A stretch of DNA of 64,000 nt, taken from the NCBI GenBank assembly GCA_963839815.1, contig CAWIWF010000003.1:78893-142892 (forward strand), read 5' to 3'. This DNA is from JACVRM01 sp963839815 (lineage in GTDB: Bacteria > Actinomycetota > Thermoleophilia > Gaiellales > Gaiellaceae). The notes under the pieces are model-generated. The model did not search any database. It saw only the letters and a program-made list of their open reading frames with translations, and was not told the origin of the DNA. Positions 9,623-18,220 of this stretch are shown in pieces. Both the position numbers and the translations under genes were made by a program. Numbering within the stretch: the stretch's first letter is position 1; every line of letters begins with the position of its first letter.

Positions 9623-11776
9623 CTACTCGCCGGGCTCCAGCGTCGACGCCGGCGCCTGTCGGGCCGGCCACCAGTTGAGCCGGCCGGCGAGCAGCACCAG
9701 CGAGGGCACGAGCAAGAGCCGCACCACGAACGCGTCGAGCACGATCCCGGCGGACATCGCGAACGCGAACTCGCGGAAGGCACGCAGCGGCACGAGCGCG
9801 AGCAGCGCGAAGCTGGCCGAGAGCACGACGGCGGCGACGCCGACCGGGGTGGAGGTGCGACTGACCGCGACCGCGACGGCGTCGCGCAGGCGCAGGTGGC
9901 GGGCCTGCTGCCAGATCCGGCCGACGACGAAGAGGTTGTAGTCGGAGCCGAGCGAGAGCAGCAGCACCGCGGCCGCGAAGGGGACGTAGTACGTGATGTC
10001 GACGTGGCCGAGCGCGTCCTCGAAGACCAGGCTGGTGAGGCCGAGCGCGGCGAGGAGCGAGGCGATGCTGGTGGCGACGAGGTAGAGCGGCGGGATCAGC
10101 GCGCGCAGGAAGACCGCGAGCAGGACGACGTTGACGACGATGGCGGCGCCGGCGATGCGCTGGATGTCGGTGACGATGCTCGAGACGGTCTCCTCGGCGA
10201 GGGCGGTGTCGCCCGCGAGCCGGGCGCGGGCCCCGGACAGGCCTGCGCCGGCCAGGATGGCGGGGAGGGAGTCGTCCAGGCGTCTGAGGCTGTCGATCGC
10301 AGGTGCGGAGAGCGGCTCGTGCCGGAAGATGATCACGTAGCGGGCCGCCCGCCCGCGGCTGTCGACGAACACGTCTCGGGGCGCGGTGGGCGGTAGCTGG
10401 GCGGGCCCCAGCACGCCGGCGACGCCGGGCTGGATGGCGAGGCGGCGCTGCAGGCGGACGAGGCTGTCGCGGTGCGCGGTGAGGTTCCGGCCCTCGACGA
10501 GCAGCTCGGTCGGGCCGGTGATCCCCGGCGCGAAGCCCCTGCCGGCGGCGGTGGTCGCCCGGCTCACGGCGGAGTCGTCGCCGAGTCCGCGGATGAGCGT
10601 CAGCCCGAGGTCGATGTCGAGCGCCCGGGAGACGGGGAAGGCGAGCACGCCGACTCCGGCAGCTGCGGCTGACATCGCCAGCAGCTTGGAGGTGCGCCAG
10701 TGGGCCTCGTGCGCCGGCTTGGGCTCGCGGGTGGCGATCGTCGGCCAGAAGACCGCGCGCCCGAAGATCGCGAGCGAGGCGGGCACGAGGGTGATCGAGA
10801 CCGCGAGCCCGACGAGCACGGTCAGGGCTGCCCCGGGCCCGAAGGCGCGGAAGAACTCCAGCCGGCCGACGAGCAGCGCGGCCGCCCCGAGTGCGACGAT
10901 CAGCCCGGCTGCGGTGACGATGGGCGTCGTCGTCCGCGTCGCCTCCAGCGCCGCCTGGTGCCGCTCCATGCCCGCGGAGAGACGCCGCCGCACGGCGAAG
11001 AGGTAGAAGAGCGCGTAGTCGGTGACGATGCCGAGCAGCAGCACGACCATCACCGGCTCCACCTCTCGCGGCACGGGCACGTCGAGGACTTCGCCGGCCT
11101 GGGCGACCAGGCGGGTGGAGGTCAGGTAGGCGATGCCCGCCGTTCCGAGCACGAGCAGCGGCGCCCCGAGCGCGCGCAGGGCGAGGGCGAGCACGAGCGC
11201 GACGAGGGCGACCGTCGCGACCTCGACGCGGGGCAGGCCGCGCTCGATCGCCTCGACCTGCTCGAAGCGGGCGGTGATGGGGCCGGTGACGCCGGAGACG
11301 GGATCGCCGTCGGCCTCGATCCGCTCGGCGTAGGTCTGGCCGAGCGCCCAGCGGGCGCGCAGGCTCGCGTCGGGGCGGAAGAAGAGGAAGGTGATCGCGG
11401 TGGTGCCGGACTCGCGCGCGGCGGGGAAGAGGCCGCCGGTGTTGGTGACCGGCAGGGCGAGCACGATCGTGCGCAGCAGCGGCACCGCGGCGAGGTTGAT
11501 CTCGGCGGCCCGGTCGAGCGCGCGCGCCTGCTCGGCGGCGGAGAGCCCCTCGGAGGCGCGCTGGACGACGGTGATGCGGGAGAGGAGCGGGAAGGCGAAG
11601 AGCTCGGCGGAGCGCCGCTCGGCGGCGACGGCCGGCCCCTCGGCGGGCACGATGCCGCCGAGCGGGTCGCCCTCGACGTCGGCGAGGCTCGGCAGCAGGG
11701 TCAGCGACGCGACCGTGACCGCGACCCAGACGGCCACGATCACGTAGCGCAGCCGAATCGTCAGCGAGGCGACCAC
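9623..11776 (-). CDS. MMPL/RND-family membrane transporter
   Basis: A 717-residue protein with two copies of the MMPL unit: an N-terminal transmembrane helix, a large extracellular domain, then a six-helix bundle, repeated. Each bundle carries the proton-relay type Asp motif, GIVTDYALFYLF in the first half and LGSDYNLFVVG in the second. MMPL proteins export lipids or hydrophobic compounds across the inner membrane using the proton gradient; substrate is not evident here. Start is GTG at 11774-11776. The gene is convergent with the GH-like/CE4 fusion with only three bases between the stop codons, and repeat copy 3 lies upstream of it. Confidence 0.9.
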   Translation of the reverse strand: MVASLTIRLRYVIVAVWVAVTVASLTLLPSLADVEGDPLGGIVPAEGPAVAAERRSAELFAFPLLSRITVVQRASEGLSAAEQARALDRAAEINLAAVPLLRTIVLALPVTNTGGLFPAARESGTTAITFLFFRPDASLRARWALGQTYAERIEADGDPVSGVTGPITARFEQVEAIERGLPRVEVATVALVALVLALALRALGAPLLVLGTAGIAYLTSTRLVAQAGEVLDVPVPREVEPVMVVLLLGIVTDYALFYLFAVRRRLSAGMERHQAALEATRTTTPIVTAAGLIVALGAAALLVGRLEFFRAFGPGAALTVLVGLAVSITLVPASLAIFGRAVFWPTIATREPKPAHEAHWRTSKLLAMSAAAAGVGVLAFPVSRALDIDLGLTLIRGLGDDSAVSRATTAAGRGFAPGITGPTELLVEGRNLTAHRDSLVRLQRRLAIQPGVAGVLGPAQLPPTAPRDVFVDSRGRAARYVIIFRHEPLSAPAIDSLRRLDDSLPAILAGAGLSGARARLAGDTALAEETVSSIVTDIQRIAGAAIVVNVVLLAVFLRALIPPLYLVATSIASLLAALGLTSLVFEDALGHVDITYYVPFAAAVLLLSLGSDYNLFVVGRIWQQARHLRLRDAVAVAVSRTSTPVGVAAVVLSASFALLALVPLRAFREFAFAMSAGIVLDAFVVRLLLVPSLVLLAGRLNWWPARQAPASTLEPGE

Positions 11777-11814
11777 GCCGCCGACGCTACAGCCGGCCCA
11801 AATCCGGTGCGCCT

Positions 11815-11969
11815 GCGGACATGTCCCTCAGAGACCTGTCCGTTCCGGCCAGAGAGCGCGTACCCCGCCCTCCCAGAAGGGGAGTGCTGCCTCCACCTCC
11901 CGCCCGGCGCGGACGGTACCGGCGAACGGCGCACGTGTCTGTGTCGAACCCGTGCCAAAGCTGTGGCAG
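11815..11969 (+). repeat. Dispersed repeat copy 3
   Basis: The longest copy, in the divergent gap between the MMPL gene and eis. It holds GCGGACATGTCC with a following ACCTGTCC, GTACCCCGCCCTCCCA and AGGGGAG arm, CTGCCTCCACCTCCCGCCCG, GGACGGTACCGG, CACGTGTCTGTG (GTGTCTGTG at 11935-11943), ACCCGTGCC and GCTGTGGCA. It matches copy 2 across its whole length, and copies 1, 4 and 5 mainly in the arm and the GTGTCTGTG tail. Confidence 0.8.
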
Positions 11970-12046
11970 CTCGAGGGCGGTGCGGAGGCGTCCGAGAGGG
12001 CTCGGGGGAGTGGCTAGGCTGCTCCGCTCTGTCCGACGCTTCCTCG

Positions 12047-13270
12047 ATGACCGCCGAGCTCGACATACGCCCCTGCCGCGACGTCGCCGAGCTGCGCGAG
12101 GCGATGCGTTCCATCGGCCAGTACTTCGGCTCCTGGCCGAGCGACGAGCAGGCCGAGCGCTGGCTCGAGAACTTCGAGCTCGAGCGGATGCACGGCGCCT
12201 GGGACGAGGGTCGCATCGTCGGCGGGGCGGGGGCGTTCAGCTTCGAGCTCACGGTCCCCGGTCGTCGCACGCTGCCGGCGGCGGGCGTGACCGTCGTCGG
12301 CGTCTATCCGACCGACCGGCGCCGCGGCGTCCTGCGCCGGCTGATGCGGGCGCAGCTCGACGACGTGCGCGAGCGCGGCGAGCCGCTGGCAGCGCTCTGG
12401 GCCTCGGAGGAGACGATCTACGGACGCTTCGGCTACGGCAAGGCGTCCCACCAGGGCGAGATCGAGGTCGCCCGCGACCGCACGGCCTTCGCGCGACCCC
12501 TCGAGCGTCGCGGGACGATGCGGATCGTCCCCCTCGAGGAGGCGCATGACCCGCTTTCCGCCGTCTACGACCGCATCCGGCTATCGACGCCGGGCATGTT
12601 CGCGCGCGCGGAGAGCTGGTGGCGCGAGCGCACCCTGGCCGACCCGGAGGAGCGCCGCGAGGGCGCGGGGCCGAAGCGCTGCGTCGTGATCGAGCTCGAC
12701 GGACGTCCTGCCGGCTACGCGCTCTACCGGCACAAGCAGTCGTGGGACGGCGGCACCTCGACGGGCAGGCTGATGATCATCGAGGCCGTCGCCGACGGGC
12801 CGCAGGCCACTGCGGAGCTCTGGCGCTTCCTGTTCGACGTCGACTGGATCGCATCAGTCCAAGCGTGGCTGCTCCCGCCCGACCACCCGATCTTCTTCCT
12901 CGCCGCCGAGGCGCGCCGTCTTCGCTTTCGTATGGGCGACGGGCTCTGGATGCGCCTGGTCGACGTCGGCGCGGCGCTGTCGGGGCGAGCCTACGCGGGC
13001 GACGGTGAGCTCGTGCTCGAGCTCACGGATGCGTTCTGCCCGTGGAACAAGGGCCGCTGGCGGCTTGCCGACGGGGCAGCCGCGCGGACGGATGCCGAGC
13101 CGGACCTCCGCCTCGACGTGCGTGCGCTCGGCAGCGCGTACCTCGGCGGCTTCACCTTCGCGGAGCTCGCCCGTGCCGGCTGGGTCGAGGAGGCACGCGA
13201 GGGTGCGCTCGCCCGGGCGGACGCGCTCTTTCGCTCCGACGTGCATCCCTGGTGCCCCGAGATCTTCTGA
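12047..13270 (+). CDS. eis: Eis-family GNAT N-acetyltransferase
   Basis: A 407-residue protein with the Eis architecture: N-terminal GNAT domain, second GNAT-like domain and a C-terminal SCP2-like domain. The acetyl-CoA loop VGVYPTDRRRGVLRRLM (residues ~84-100) and the SEETIYGRFGYGKAS motif carrying the catalytic Tyr are present. The protein ends in Phe, as in mycobacterial Eis, where the C-terminal carboxylate serves as general base. Known members acetylate amines, including aminoglycosides and protein lysines; the natural substrate here is unknown. The ATG was chosen because homology starts directly after it. Repeat copy 3 sits ~80 bases upstream. Confidence 0.9.
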   Translation: MTAELDIRPCRDVAELREAMRSIGQYFGSWPSDEQAERWLENFELERMHGAWDEGRIVGGAGAFSFELTVPGRRTLPAAGVTVVGVYPTDRRRGVLRRLMRAQLDDVRERGEPLAALWASEETIYGRFGYGKASHQGEIEVARDRTAFARPLERRGTMRIVPLEEAHDPLSAVYDRIRLSTPGMFARAESWWRERTLADPEERREGAGPKRCVVIELDGRPAGYALYRHKQSWDGGTSTGRLMIIEAVADGPQATAELWRFLFDVDWIASVQAWLLPPDHPIFFLAAEARRLRFRMGDGLWMRLVDVGAALSGRAYAGDGELVLELTDAFCPWNKGRWRLADGAAARTDAEPDLRLDVRALGSAYLGGFTFAELARAGWVEEAREGALARADALFRSDVHPWCPEIF

Positions 13271-13286
13271 CCGTCCCCGGGATGCG

Positions 13287-13342
13287 CTGCCGGCGAGCGA
13301 CTCCGCGCCTCAGCTCTTCGGCTGGGAGTCGCTCGCCGGCAG
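13287..13342. repeat. Long perfect inverted repeat after eis
   Basis: Two 18-base arms match perfectly: CTGCCGGCGAGCGACTCC at 13287-13304 and its reverse complement at 13325-13342, around a 20-base loop. It begins 16 bases after the eis stop, so it may end transcription, but no T-run follows. It may equally be a palindromic repeat unit. Confidence 0.8.
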
Positions 13343-13434
13343 TCGAGCAGCACACGAGTGAGGCTGGAGCGAAGGGGCGGACGAGCGCACCCTGCTCGCA
13401 GCGCTCCGGCGCTCCCGCGCCCTGCTACGCCGTC

Positions 13435-13602
13435 CTAGGCGTCGTAGGCCCCTGAGCTCACGACCGAGCGGACGTCGTCGTCGCTCATCTCGGGGTGGTG
13501 CTCGTCCCGGTGCTTCATGACCTGGGAGACGAGCTCGTCGTCGCTCGCCGCCTCGAAGTGGGTGTCGTCGTGAGCCTCGTGGACGCAGTCGAGTGCGCGC
13601 AC
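13435..13602 (-). CDS. DUF1059 small protein
   Basis: A 55-residue acidic protein encoded on the minus strand. It begins with GTG at 13600-13602, 6 bases after a perfect GGAGG. The sequence MRALDCVHEAHDDTHF, then SDDELVSQVMKHRDEHHP, then MSDDDVRSVVSSGAYDA matches the DUF1059 pattern (a cysteine near the N-terminus, a DDELVxxVxxH helix, and a final helix). Function of the family is unknown. It stands alone between the inverted repeat after eis and the tRNA gene. Confidence 0.75.
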   Translation of the reverse strand: MRALDCVHEAHDDTHFEAASDDELVSQVMKHRDEHHPEMSDDDVRSVVSSGAYDA

Positions 13603-13786
13603 AGTTCACCTCCAGTGTCGTAGGACGGAAGGCGCACCTTACGAGAGGATCCGACCGGCTGCGCACCAGTCCGGACACGGGTCGATCGAGAGCGAGGTCG
13701 CGGCTGCGTGGAGGCGGCCGATCCGCCGGCGTCGTCCCTGCCGCAACCGAGGGGCCGCGGCCAAGCGGCTACACTGAGCCGCGCAG

Positions 13787-13859
13787 GGGCGGTTAGCTCA
13801 GTTGGGAGAGCACCAGCTCGACAAGCTGGGGGTCACTGGTTCGAGCCCAGTACCGCCCA
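13787..13859 (+). tRNA. tRNA-Val (anticodon GAC)
   Basis: A complete 73-base cloverleaf: acceptor GGGCGGT pairing with ACCGCCC plus discriminator A, D-arm GCTCAGTTGGGAGAGC, anticodon arm CCAGC-TCGACAA-GCTGG (anticodon GAC, valine), and T-arm ACTGG-TTCGAGC-CCAGT. The CCA end is not encoded. A possible -10 box TACACT lies about 20 bases upstream. No direct repeat of the 3' end was noticed downstream, so no integrated element is indicated. Confidence 0.97.
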
Positions 13860-14091
13860 TTCAGCCTGTTGTCACTCTGACACGGGAAATGCCCTGCAAA
13901 CCGAGCATGTCGGTGTTCCGATCGCTCGTTGAAGCGGAGAGGAACGTGACCGTCCGCTCGGCCGTTCCCGCACCCGCCCAGCGTACGACCATCGAGGGCT
14001 TAGCGCAGGGCGATAGGTGTGGCCAGCCCCTAGTGTGCCCGCATGAGCGAAGGCCGTGGAGAGTCACGGTCAGGACATCGAGGGAGGGGAA

Positions 14092-14505
14092 GTGGCGCAC
14101 GATCCCGATCAGCTTCGCGAGTTTGCTAAGCGGTACACGGAAGCGTGGTGCAGCCAGGATCCCGAGTGCGTCGCTGCGCACTTCGCGCCCACCGGCTCAC
14201 TGAAGATCAACGATGGTGCTCCGTCCGTCGGGCGAGCCGCGATCACCGAGGCGGCTCGATCGTTCATGGTCGCCTTCCCGGACATGCGGGTGTTGATGGA
14301 CGCCCTACGTCTCGACGGCGAGAGAGCGGAGTTCCACTGGACGCTCATCGGAACGAACACCGGGCCAGGCGGGACGGGCCAGAACGTCCGGATCAGCGGC
14401 TTCGAGGAGTGGACGATCGGCGAGGACGGCCTGATCGCGGCCTCGCTGGGTCATTTCGATCAAGCCGAGTACGATCGCCAGCTCGAGCACGGCGTCGGCT
14501 CGTAG
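14092..14505 (+). CDS. SnoaL/NTF2-like protein
   Basis: A 137-residue cone-fold (NTF2/SnoaL-like) protein. Visible features are the N-terminal helix DPDQLREFAKRYTEAWCSQD followed by PECVAAHF, a middle GRAAITEAARSFMVAFPDMRV segment and a final FEEWTIGEDGLIAASLGHFD strand. The GTG at 14092 is preferred because a strong AGGGAGGGGA precedes it. Members are ester cyclases, isomerases or have unknown roles, and no substrate can be named. The gene is monocistronic and convergent with the cyclase/TPR gene. Confidence 0.75.
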   Translation: MAHDPDQLREFAKRYTEAWCSQDPECVAAHFAPTGSLKINDGAPSVGRAAITEAARSFMVAFPDMRVLMDALRLDGERAEFHWTLIGTNTGPGGTGQNVRISGFEEWTIGEDGLIAASLGHFDQAEYDRQLEHGVGS

Positions 14506-14697
14506 CGGCGGATTCGAGGATCACCCTTAGGGCGTCGGGCGGGTTTGAGAGATGCCCAGTTAGGCCCATACGTCGTTTTCGTATTGACAACGTGTTACAG
14601 ACGGCCGTTTGCGTCTTCCATCGGGCGCGCGGCAGTCGTGCGAGCGAGGCGGGCTCGATCACGAGGCGAGCTTGCCTGGGCGCTGTGACAGGTGCGT

Positions 14698-17643
14698 TCA
14701 GCGCGGCGCTGCGTCCTGGAGCTCGGCCAGCCGGTCGCGCACACGCGCGCTCAGGGCGAGATTCTTCCTTTGTTCGTAGCGCTCGAGTGCCTGGCCGAGC
14801 GCGGCGGCGGCTTCGTCGCTTCGACCGGCGGCGTGCAGCACCTCGGCGAGGTCGTAGAGCGCGTCGCCCTGCCAGTTCAGCGCGTCGGTGGGCTCCGTGA
14901 TCGCGACGGCCTCGCGGGCGAGCTGTTCGGCCTGGGTGTGTTGGCCGCGGCTCGCGTAGACGAGCGCCTGCACCTGCCGCCAGAGCGCCTGCGTGAAGGC
15001 GTCCTGCTCGTCGCCGAGCTCGCGGCCGGTCCGGGCGAGCGGCTCGGCCTCGTCGTGGCGTCCGAGCGCGCAGAGCCAGCGGCCGAGCATTGGGGCGAAG
15101 CTCGAGAGGTAGGCGCGCTGGCCGCGGGCCTCGAGCAGATCGCAGAAGCGGCGGAGGTGAGCGGCTGCGTCCTCGTGGCGGCCGGCGGTGGCCGCGATAC
15201 GGCCGAGATGGACGTCGGCGTAGTCGTCGCCGGTCAGCTCGCGCAAGCGCTCGCCGGCCTCGCGGGCGATCCGGTCTGCCTCGTCGAAGCGGGTGAGCAT
15301 GGTCAGCAGCCAGGCGCGCATCAGCAACAGCCCGGGGTACGGGTTCCCGGGAAGGAGCGCGTCGAGGGTGCCGAGCGCCTCGTCCGCCGGCCGCGGCCCG
15401 TAAACGAGCGCGCTCTGGAGGCCAAAGAGCTGCGAGCTGTGCTGTCCGGCGAGGCGGGCGTGGCGAAGCGCCTGCTCCGACGCATGCGCAGAGTCCTCGA
15501 AGCGGCCGCGGAAGTTCGCGACCCCGGAGCCGAGCGCCACCCAGACGTGCACCAAGCCGGCATGGTCCTGCGCCTGCTCGAGCAACGGCAGTGCCCTTCG
15601 CGCGAGCCGCTCGAGCTCGTCGACGGCCGGCTCGGTCGAGACGAACACGCGGTGGAAGGCGGCGCCGACCCGAGCGAGCAACTCGCCCGTCTCGTCGCCG
15701 GTCGCCCGCGCCCGCTCGGCGGCGGCGTCGGCGATCACTGCGGCCTTCGCGCCGTCCCGACGCTTGCGCGCTTGGGCAAGGTCGAGCTCGAGCACGACGT
15801 CGAGGCGCGCCGGCCGGGTCAGCTCAAGCGCCCGCTCGAGCAGCCGTTCGGCGGCCCGTTCGTCGCCGCGCCAGAGCGCGCGGCGGCCGGCGGCCGCGAG
15901 CCGCGCACCGGCGCGCTCTGCCAGGGTCGGGTCGGTCTGCCCCAGCTCCTGCTTGTAGCGGGCGGCCTGCTCGAGGTGGTAGCCGAGGATCTCGTCCAGC
16001 TCGACCAGCTCCTCGCCGCGCTGCTCCAGCCATGTGGCGAAGCGCTCGTGCAGCTCCGCCCGGGTGGCTTTCGGGAGCGCGTCGTAGGCGGCGTCGCGGA
16101 TCAGGAGGTGGCGGAAGCGGAAGCCGTCCTCGCGCGCGAACTGCGCCCTGTCGGGCCGGATCAGCTGCCGGCGGACGAGCGCGGCCAGTCGCGGGGTCAC
16201 CTGCGCCTCCTCGGGTGCGAGCGCCTGCACGGCGCCGCGGTGGAAGACCTCGCCCTCGACCGCGCCACGCTCGAGTATCCGCCGCTCGCCTGTGTCGAGC
16301 TGGTCGAGGCGAGCGGCGAGCAGCGACCGCAGGCTCGGCGGCACCTCGACCCCGGCACCCGTCTCGGCGGCCATCGCCAGCATCTCACCGATGAAGAGCG
16401 GGTTACCGCCGGCCGCAACAGCGATCTTCGCGCGCACCTCCTCCGCCAGAGCCGTTCCGATCAGGCTGGCCGCGTCCTCGCTGCCGAGCGGCTCCAGCCG
16501 CACCGCCACCGGCCAGGAGGGGCGGCTCTCGAGCAGCTCCGGACGTGCCATGCAGACGATCAGGATCGAGGCCTCGCTGGAGAGCAGGGCCACATGCTCG
16601 ACGAGGTCGAGGAACGTCTGCTCGCCCCACTGAATGTCGTCGAACAGAACGACGAGCGGCGCCTGCTCCTCGAGCAGCTTGCGAAACGCCCAGGCGATCT
16701 CCTCCGCAGACGTCCCCGCTTCCGACTCCCCCAGCAGCGAGCGGATCGCCGCCGCAGCGGCCGGATCAGATGGCAGCCCGCCCAACTGCTTCAGCACTTC
16801 CACCACCGGCCAGTAGGTGATCCCGGCCCCGTAGGGCAGGCAGCGGCCACGGACGACCGGCGCCTCGATCACAGACAGCGCCTCGGCCGCCAGCCGCGAC
16901 TTGCCGAGACCGGCATCAGCGACGATCGTGACCAGCTCGCAGCGCCGCTCCGCCTGCGCCCGCGCCCAGGCCTCGGCCAAGAGCGCCAGCTCGCGCTTGC
17001 GGCCGACGAAGACCGTCTCGTGCCGCCGTTCGGACGCGGGGCGGGCGGCGAGCAGCCGGTAGGCGGGCAGCGGGTCGCTCTTGCCCTTCAACGCCAGCGG
17101 CTCGACCGGCTCCACGTCGACCGCCTCGGCGACAAGCGCGAGCGTCGCTTCGGCGAGCAGGACCTCGCCCGGCGCAGCCGACTGCTGCAAGCGGGCGGCC
17201 ACATTCAGCGCGTCACCGGTCGCCAGCCGCTCCTCCGTCCCCGTCACCACCTCACCCGTCGAGAGCCCGATCCGCCCCTCGATCCCCAGCGCCGGGAAGG
17301 CCTCCCGCATCTCCACCGCCGCCAGGCAGGCGCGCAGCGCATCGTCCTCGTGCACCGCCGGCACCCCGAACACCGCCATCACCGCATCGCCGATGAACTT
17401 CTCCACCGAGCCGCCGTGCTCCTCGACCACCCCCTTCATTCGCTCGAAATAGCGGGCCAGCAGCGCCCGCAGCGCCTCCGGATCCGTCGACTCCCCCAGC
17501 GCCGTCGAGCCGACCACATCGCAGAACAGCACCGTCACAACCTTGCGGCGCTCGCCCGAGCTCGCGCCGAGCGGCGCAGCACACGCTTCGCAGAATGTGG
17601 CGGCGTCGCTGTTCTGACGGCCGCAGCTCGCGCAGGCCAACAC
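14698..17643 (-). CDS. Zinc-ribbon / class III nucleotide cyclase / AAA ATPase / TPR regulator
   Basis: A 981-residue multidomain protein. Residues 4-21 form a CxxC...CxxC zinc ribbon. A class III adenylate/guanylate cyclase domain (~31-200) holds FCDVVGST (Asp 42) and FIGDAVMAVFG (Asp 86), the two metal-binding Asp positions. A predATPase/NTPase domain follows, with a VGRKRELALL entry, Walker A ADAGLGKSR and Walker B VVLFDDIQW. The remaining ~450 residues are helical TPR-like repeats. Such proteins are common in soil actinobacteria and are thought to be signal-responsive STAND-type regulators; cyclase activity is plausible but unproven. Start is GTG at 17641-17643. Confidence 0.9.
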   Translation of the reverse strand: MLACASCGRQNSDAATFCEACAAPLGASSGERRKVVTVLFCDVVGSTALGESTDPEALRALLARYFERMKGVVEEHGGSVEKFIGDAVMAVFGVPAVHEDDALRACLAAVEMREAFPALGIEGRIGLSTGEVVTGTEERLATGDALNVAARLQQSAAPGEVLLAEATLALVAEAVDVEPVEPLALKGKSDPLPAYRLLAARPASERRHETVFVGRKRELALLAEAWARAQAERRCELVTIVADAGLGKSRLAAEALSVIEAPVVRGRCLPYGAGITYWPVVEVLKQLGGLPSDPAAAAAIRSLLGESEAGTSAEEIAWAFRKLLEEQAPLVVLFDDIQWGEQTFLDLVEHVALLSSEASILIVCMARPELLESRPSWPVAVRLEPLGSEDAASLIGTALAEEVRAKIAVAAGGNPLFIGEMLAMAAETGAGVEVPPSLRSLLAARLDQLDTGERRILERGAVEGEVFHRGAVQALAPEEAQVTPRLAALVRRQLIRPDRAQFAREDGFRFRHLLIRDAAYDALPKATRAELHERFATWLEQRGEELVELDEILGYHLEQAARYKQELGQTDPTLAERAGARLAAAGRRALWRGDERAAERLLERALELTRPARLDVVLELDLAQARKRRDGAKAAVIADAAAERARATGDETGELLARVGAAFHRVFVSTEPAVDELERLARRALPLLEQAQDHAGLVHVWVALGSGVANFRGRFEDSAHASEQALRHARLAGQHSSQLFGLQSALVYGPRPADEALGTLDALLPGNPYPGLLLMRAWLLTMLTRFDEADRIAREAGERLRELTGDDYADVHLGRIAATAGRHEDAAAHLRRFCDLLEARGQRAYLSSFAPMLGRWLCALGRHDEAEPLARTGRELGDEQDAFTQALWRQVQALVYASRGQHTQAEQLAREAVAITEPTDALNWQGDALYDLAEVLHAAGRSDEAAAALGQALERYEQRKNLALSARVRDRLAELQDAAPR

Positions 17644-17895
17644 GGCAGGAGACTAGACCGCAGCCCACCCACGACAACGGCCGCTGCGGCTCGCCGAGCG
17701 CTTCTCAGACCGTCTCCATCGCCTCCTCCCAGCTACGCCCGGGACGCGTCAGCACGCTCGCTTCCTAGCGCCCTCCGTGAGACTCCCGACGAGCGGCCGC
17801 CGTCGCCGCGGCTCCTTCGCGCCCGCGTCTTGCTCTGTGACAGGCTGCGGCACCAGAGAGACCGACAGCCGCAAGCAGACCTGGAGGGCTTACCG

Positions 17896-18162
17896 ATGGC
17901 CGTGCTCAAGAGACACCATGCACCCGGCTTCCCGATCGACATGTACAGAGATCTCCTCGAGGAGGTGAGGCCATCGCAGTCGTCCGCCGACGGGTTCGTC
18001 TCGCACCATGGAATCGCCGAGGGCGACGGCCTGACGGTCATCGAGGTCTGGGGTTCGCGCGCGCAGCACGATTCGTGGTTCGACGAAGCGGTGCGGCCGC
18101 ACCTGCCCCCCGACACGCCGGAGCCTGAGTTCTTCGAGATCCTGGGCAGTAACAGCAGCTAG
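17896..18162 (+). CDS. Small ABM-like (dimeric alpha-beta barrel) protein
   Basis: An 88-residue protein starting at ATG 17896, preceded by GGAGGG at good spacing. The pattern MAVLKRHHAPGFPIDMYRDL, a VSHHGIAEGDGLTVIEVWGS strand pair and a final HDSWFDEAVRPHLP helix looks like an antibiotic-biosynthesis-monooxygenase-like ferredoxin fold. No catalytic residues can be assigned and a non-enzymatic role is possible. It stands alone, divergent from the cyclase/TPR gene with ~250 bases between them in which no other gene is visible. Confidence 0.65.
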   Translation: MAVLKRHHAPGFPIDMYRDLLEEVRPSQSSADGFVSHHGIAEGDGLTVIEVWGSRAQHDSWFDEAVRPHLPPDTPEPEFFEILGSNSS

Positions 18163-18165
18163 TGA

Positions 18166-18192
18166 GACGCCGCGGCTGAGCCCCGCCGCGTC
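18166..18192. terminator. Imperfect hairpin between convergent genes
   Basis: GACGCCGCGG (18166-18175) and CCGCCGCGTC (18183-18192) pair at 8 of 10 positions between the ABM-like gene and the MOSC gene on the opposite strand. It could act as a bidirectional terminator; there is no T-run. Confidence 0.35.
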
Positions 18193-18220
18193 GTAGGGCG
18201 GCCGGCACCCGCTCACGCCG

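Noticed and set aside
10700..12046. Long frame extending eis upstream through the MMPL gene and repeat copy 3
   Set aside because: Eis homology begins at 12047 and the upstream part is antisense to MMPL.
13787..13859. tRNA-Val as an attachment site for an integrated element
   Set aside because: No integrase, no repeat of the tRNA 3' end and no change of gene style downstream.
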